A stretch of 13,015 nucleotides of DNA. It comes from an uncultured Bacilli bacterium (GTDB taxonomy: Bacteria > Bacillota_I > Bacilli_A > RF39 > UBA660). The stretch covers positions 1-13,015 of the forward strand of contig CAJTSN010000042.1 in NCBI GenBank assembly GCA_910578745.1, written 5' to 3'. Shown here piece by piece: positions 13,007 through 13,015 of the stretch (position 1 is its first letter; each line of letters begins with the position of its first letter). Both the position numbers and the translations under genes were made by a program. The notes beneath the pieces are model-generated. The model searched no databases and was not told the DNA's origin. It saw nothing but the letters and a program-made list of their open reading frames with translations.

Positions 13007-13015
13007 GATTTTATG

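Overview
The window looks like a chromosomal segment of a very AT-rich, Gram-positive Bacillota (Firmicutes), probably an uncultured gut Bacilli/Mollicutes-related lineage of the RF39 or Erysipelotrichia kind. The evidence is the low G+C, strong AGGAGG-type ribosome binding sites, consensus sigma-A promoters, EzrA together with MurF (a walled, FtsZ-dividing cell), a zinc-free ribosomal protein S4, and a secreted protein with phage-tail-like repeats of a type common in such genomes. Trp is encoded by TGG throughout and all eleven stops are TAA or TAG, so the standard bacterial code fits. The lineage name is an inference; the sequence alone does not fix it.

Layout. Positions 1-396: a dispersed hairpin repeat cut by the window edge, then non-coding DNA. 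Positions 397-1592: a ZIP metal transporter and an unknown 88-residue protein, both on the minus strand and separated by a terminator. Positions 1593-3295: a poorly coding, repeat-rich stretch holding one HD-domain phosphohydrolase gene, flanked by related direct repeats and followed by a series of stem-loops ending in a terminator. Positions 3296-4666: murF. Positions 4725-5165: a small predicted papain-like (C/H/D) protein, convergent with a two-gene ABC exporter (permease, then ATPase, translationally coupled) of the teichoic-acid/polysaccharide type. Positions 6770-8488: ezrA. Positions 8622-10439: a 605-residue protein with a ParB/sulfiredoxin-like N-terminal motif and a coiled-coil C-terminal part. 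Positions 10721-11512: rpsD with a perfect consensus promoter and a structured leader. Positions 11513-11821: three terminator-like hairpins between convergent genes, one of them the second copy of the repeat at position 1. Positions 11822 to the end: a secreted surface protein whose start probably lies beyond the window.

How it fits together. The core theme is cell envelope and division: MurF makes the peptidoglycan precursor, the ABC pair exports an envelope polymer, and EzrA controls FtsZ ring placement. ezrA and rpsD are also near neighbours in Bacillus subtilis, so this is probably an old Bacilli neighbourhood in which the genes between them were replaced by the 605-residue protein. Several start codons were moved inward from the longest open frame because a good Shine-Dalgarno sequence points to an internal ATG (ZIP transporter, HD protein, permease, EzrA, S4). 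The most unusual parts are the structured, repeat-bearing region around the HD gene, the inverted dispersed repeat shared by both ends of the window, and the leader of rpsD.
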